From assembly GCA_018608735.1 (NCBI GenBank), contig JABAYZ010000304.1:1-5819 (forward strand): a DNA stretch of 5,819 nucleotides, read 5' to 3'. The translations under genes were made by a program, and so were the position numbers. The DNA comes from Flavobacteriaceae bacterium. Lineage in GTDB: Bacteria > Bacteroidota > Bacteroidia > Flavobacteriales > Flavobacteriaceae. The first letter of the stretch is position 1, and each line of letters opens with the position of its first letter. The notes beneath the pieces were generated by a model. It ran no database searches. It was given only the letters and a program-made list of their open reading frames with translations, and was not told the origin of the DNA. Positions 5,744 to 5,819 of this stretch are shown here, one piece after another.

Positions 5744-5770
5744 CAAAAATACAACAAAAATACAACAAAA
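5744..5770 (-). promoter_or_regulatory. 11-bp tandem repeat carrying duplicate -7-like boxes
   Basis: The unit caaaaatacaa occurs at 5744-5754 and 5755-5765, followed by a partial third copy to 5770. Read on the minus strand, each unit contains TATTTTTG, a full match to the Bacteroidota -7 consensus TAnnTTTG. A TTG at 5777-5775 lies 23 nt upstream of the downstream box, slightly longer than ideal for a -33 element. The repeat sits about 75 bp before the first coding residue of the 5418-5669 frame and could drive it together with the adhesin gene. Confidence 0.45.
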
Positions 5771-5791
5771 CATGCAATACTGTTAAGGATT

Positions 5792-5819
5792 AGCTGCGCT
5801 GATCCCACAAAGCTCCGCT
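5792..5819. repeat. Near-identical GC-rich 9-mers at the window edge
   Basis: agctgcgct at 5792-5800 and agctccgct at 5811-5819 differ at one position and are separated by 10 nt. The same gctccgct string occurs at 3141-3148, on the other side of the adhesin locus. The sequence is cut by the window end, so a larger repeat or another gene end may begin here. Confidence 0.25.

Overview
The window looks like a chromosomal accessory stretch from a marine-type Flavobacteriia/Bacteroidota bacterium. The evidence is an AT-rich background, a lipoprotein with an acidic stretch right after its lipobox cysteine, a type IX secretion (T9SS) C-terminal sorting domain, and TAnnTTTG-like promoter boxes with poor Shine-Dalgarno sites. 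Nearly everything encoded appears to be exported: cell-surface or secreted proteins rather than metabolic enzymes.

Layout. (1) 1-412, minus strand: the N-terminal 137 codons of an exported or membrane-anchored protein that runs off the left edge. (2) 507-938, plus strand: a small lipocalin-like lipoprotein, divergent from the first gene. (3) 939-1117: a convergent intergenic region with two hairpin terminators. (4) 1118-2311, minus strand: a secreted six-bladed beta-propeller protein (SMP-30/NHL-like repeats) with a T9SS type A sorting tail. (5) 2312-3209: about 900 bp without a convincing intact gene. It holds a pair of GC-rich inverted repeats (REPIN/MITE-like, about 140 bp overall), an adjacent perfect 10-bp hairpin, small open frames that look like gene debris, and a strong terminator. 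(6) 3210-5405, minus strand: a 731-aa chimeric secreted adhesin with a LamG-like domain, a cadherin-like domain, tail-fibre-like repeats, a trimeric head-like repeat and a C-terminal Peptidase_S74 intramolecular chaperone. (7) 5418-5669, minus strand, only 12 nt upstream of the adhesin: a short reading frame that joins the N-terminus of one secreted-protein type to the last strands of a T9SS sorting domain, with no ATG. It is probably an internally deleted remnant. (8) 5700-5819: a likely promoter region with an 11-bp tandem repeat carrying two -7-like boxes.

The most interesting item is the LamG/cadherin/tail-fibre/S74 protein. It has a bacterial signal peptide but is built from modules usually seen in phage tail fibres and spikes, and it sits next to a collapsed T9SS cargo gene. 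The REPIN-like element comes second. I found no CRISPR array, tRNA, rRNA or intact transposase. No clearly novel multi-gene defence or metabolic system is visible.
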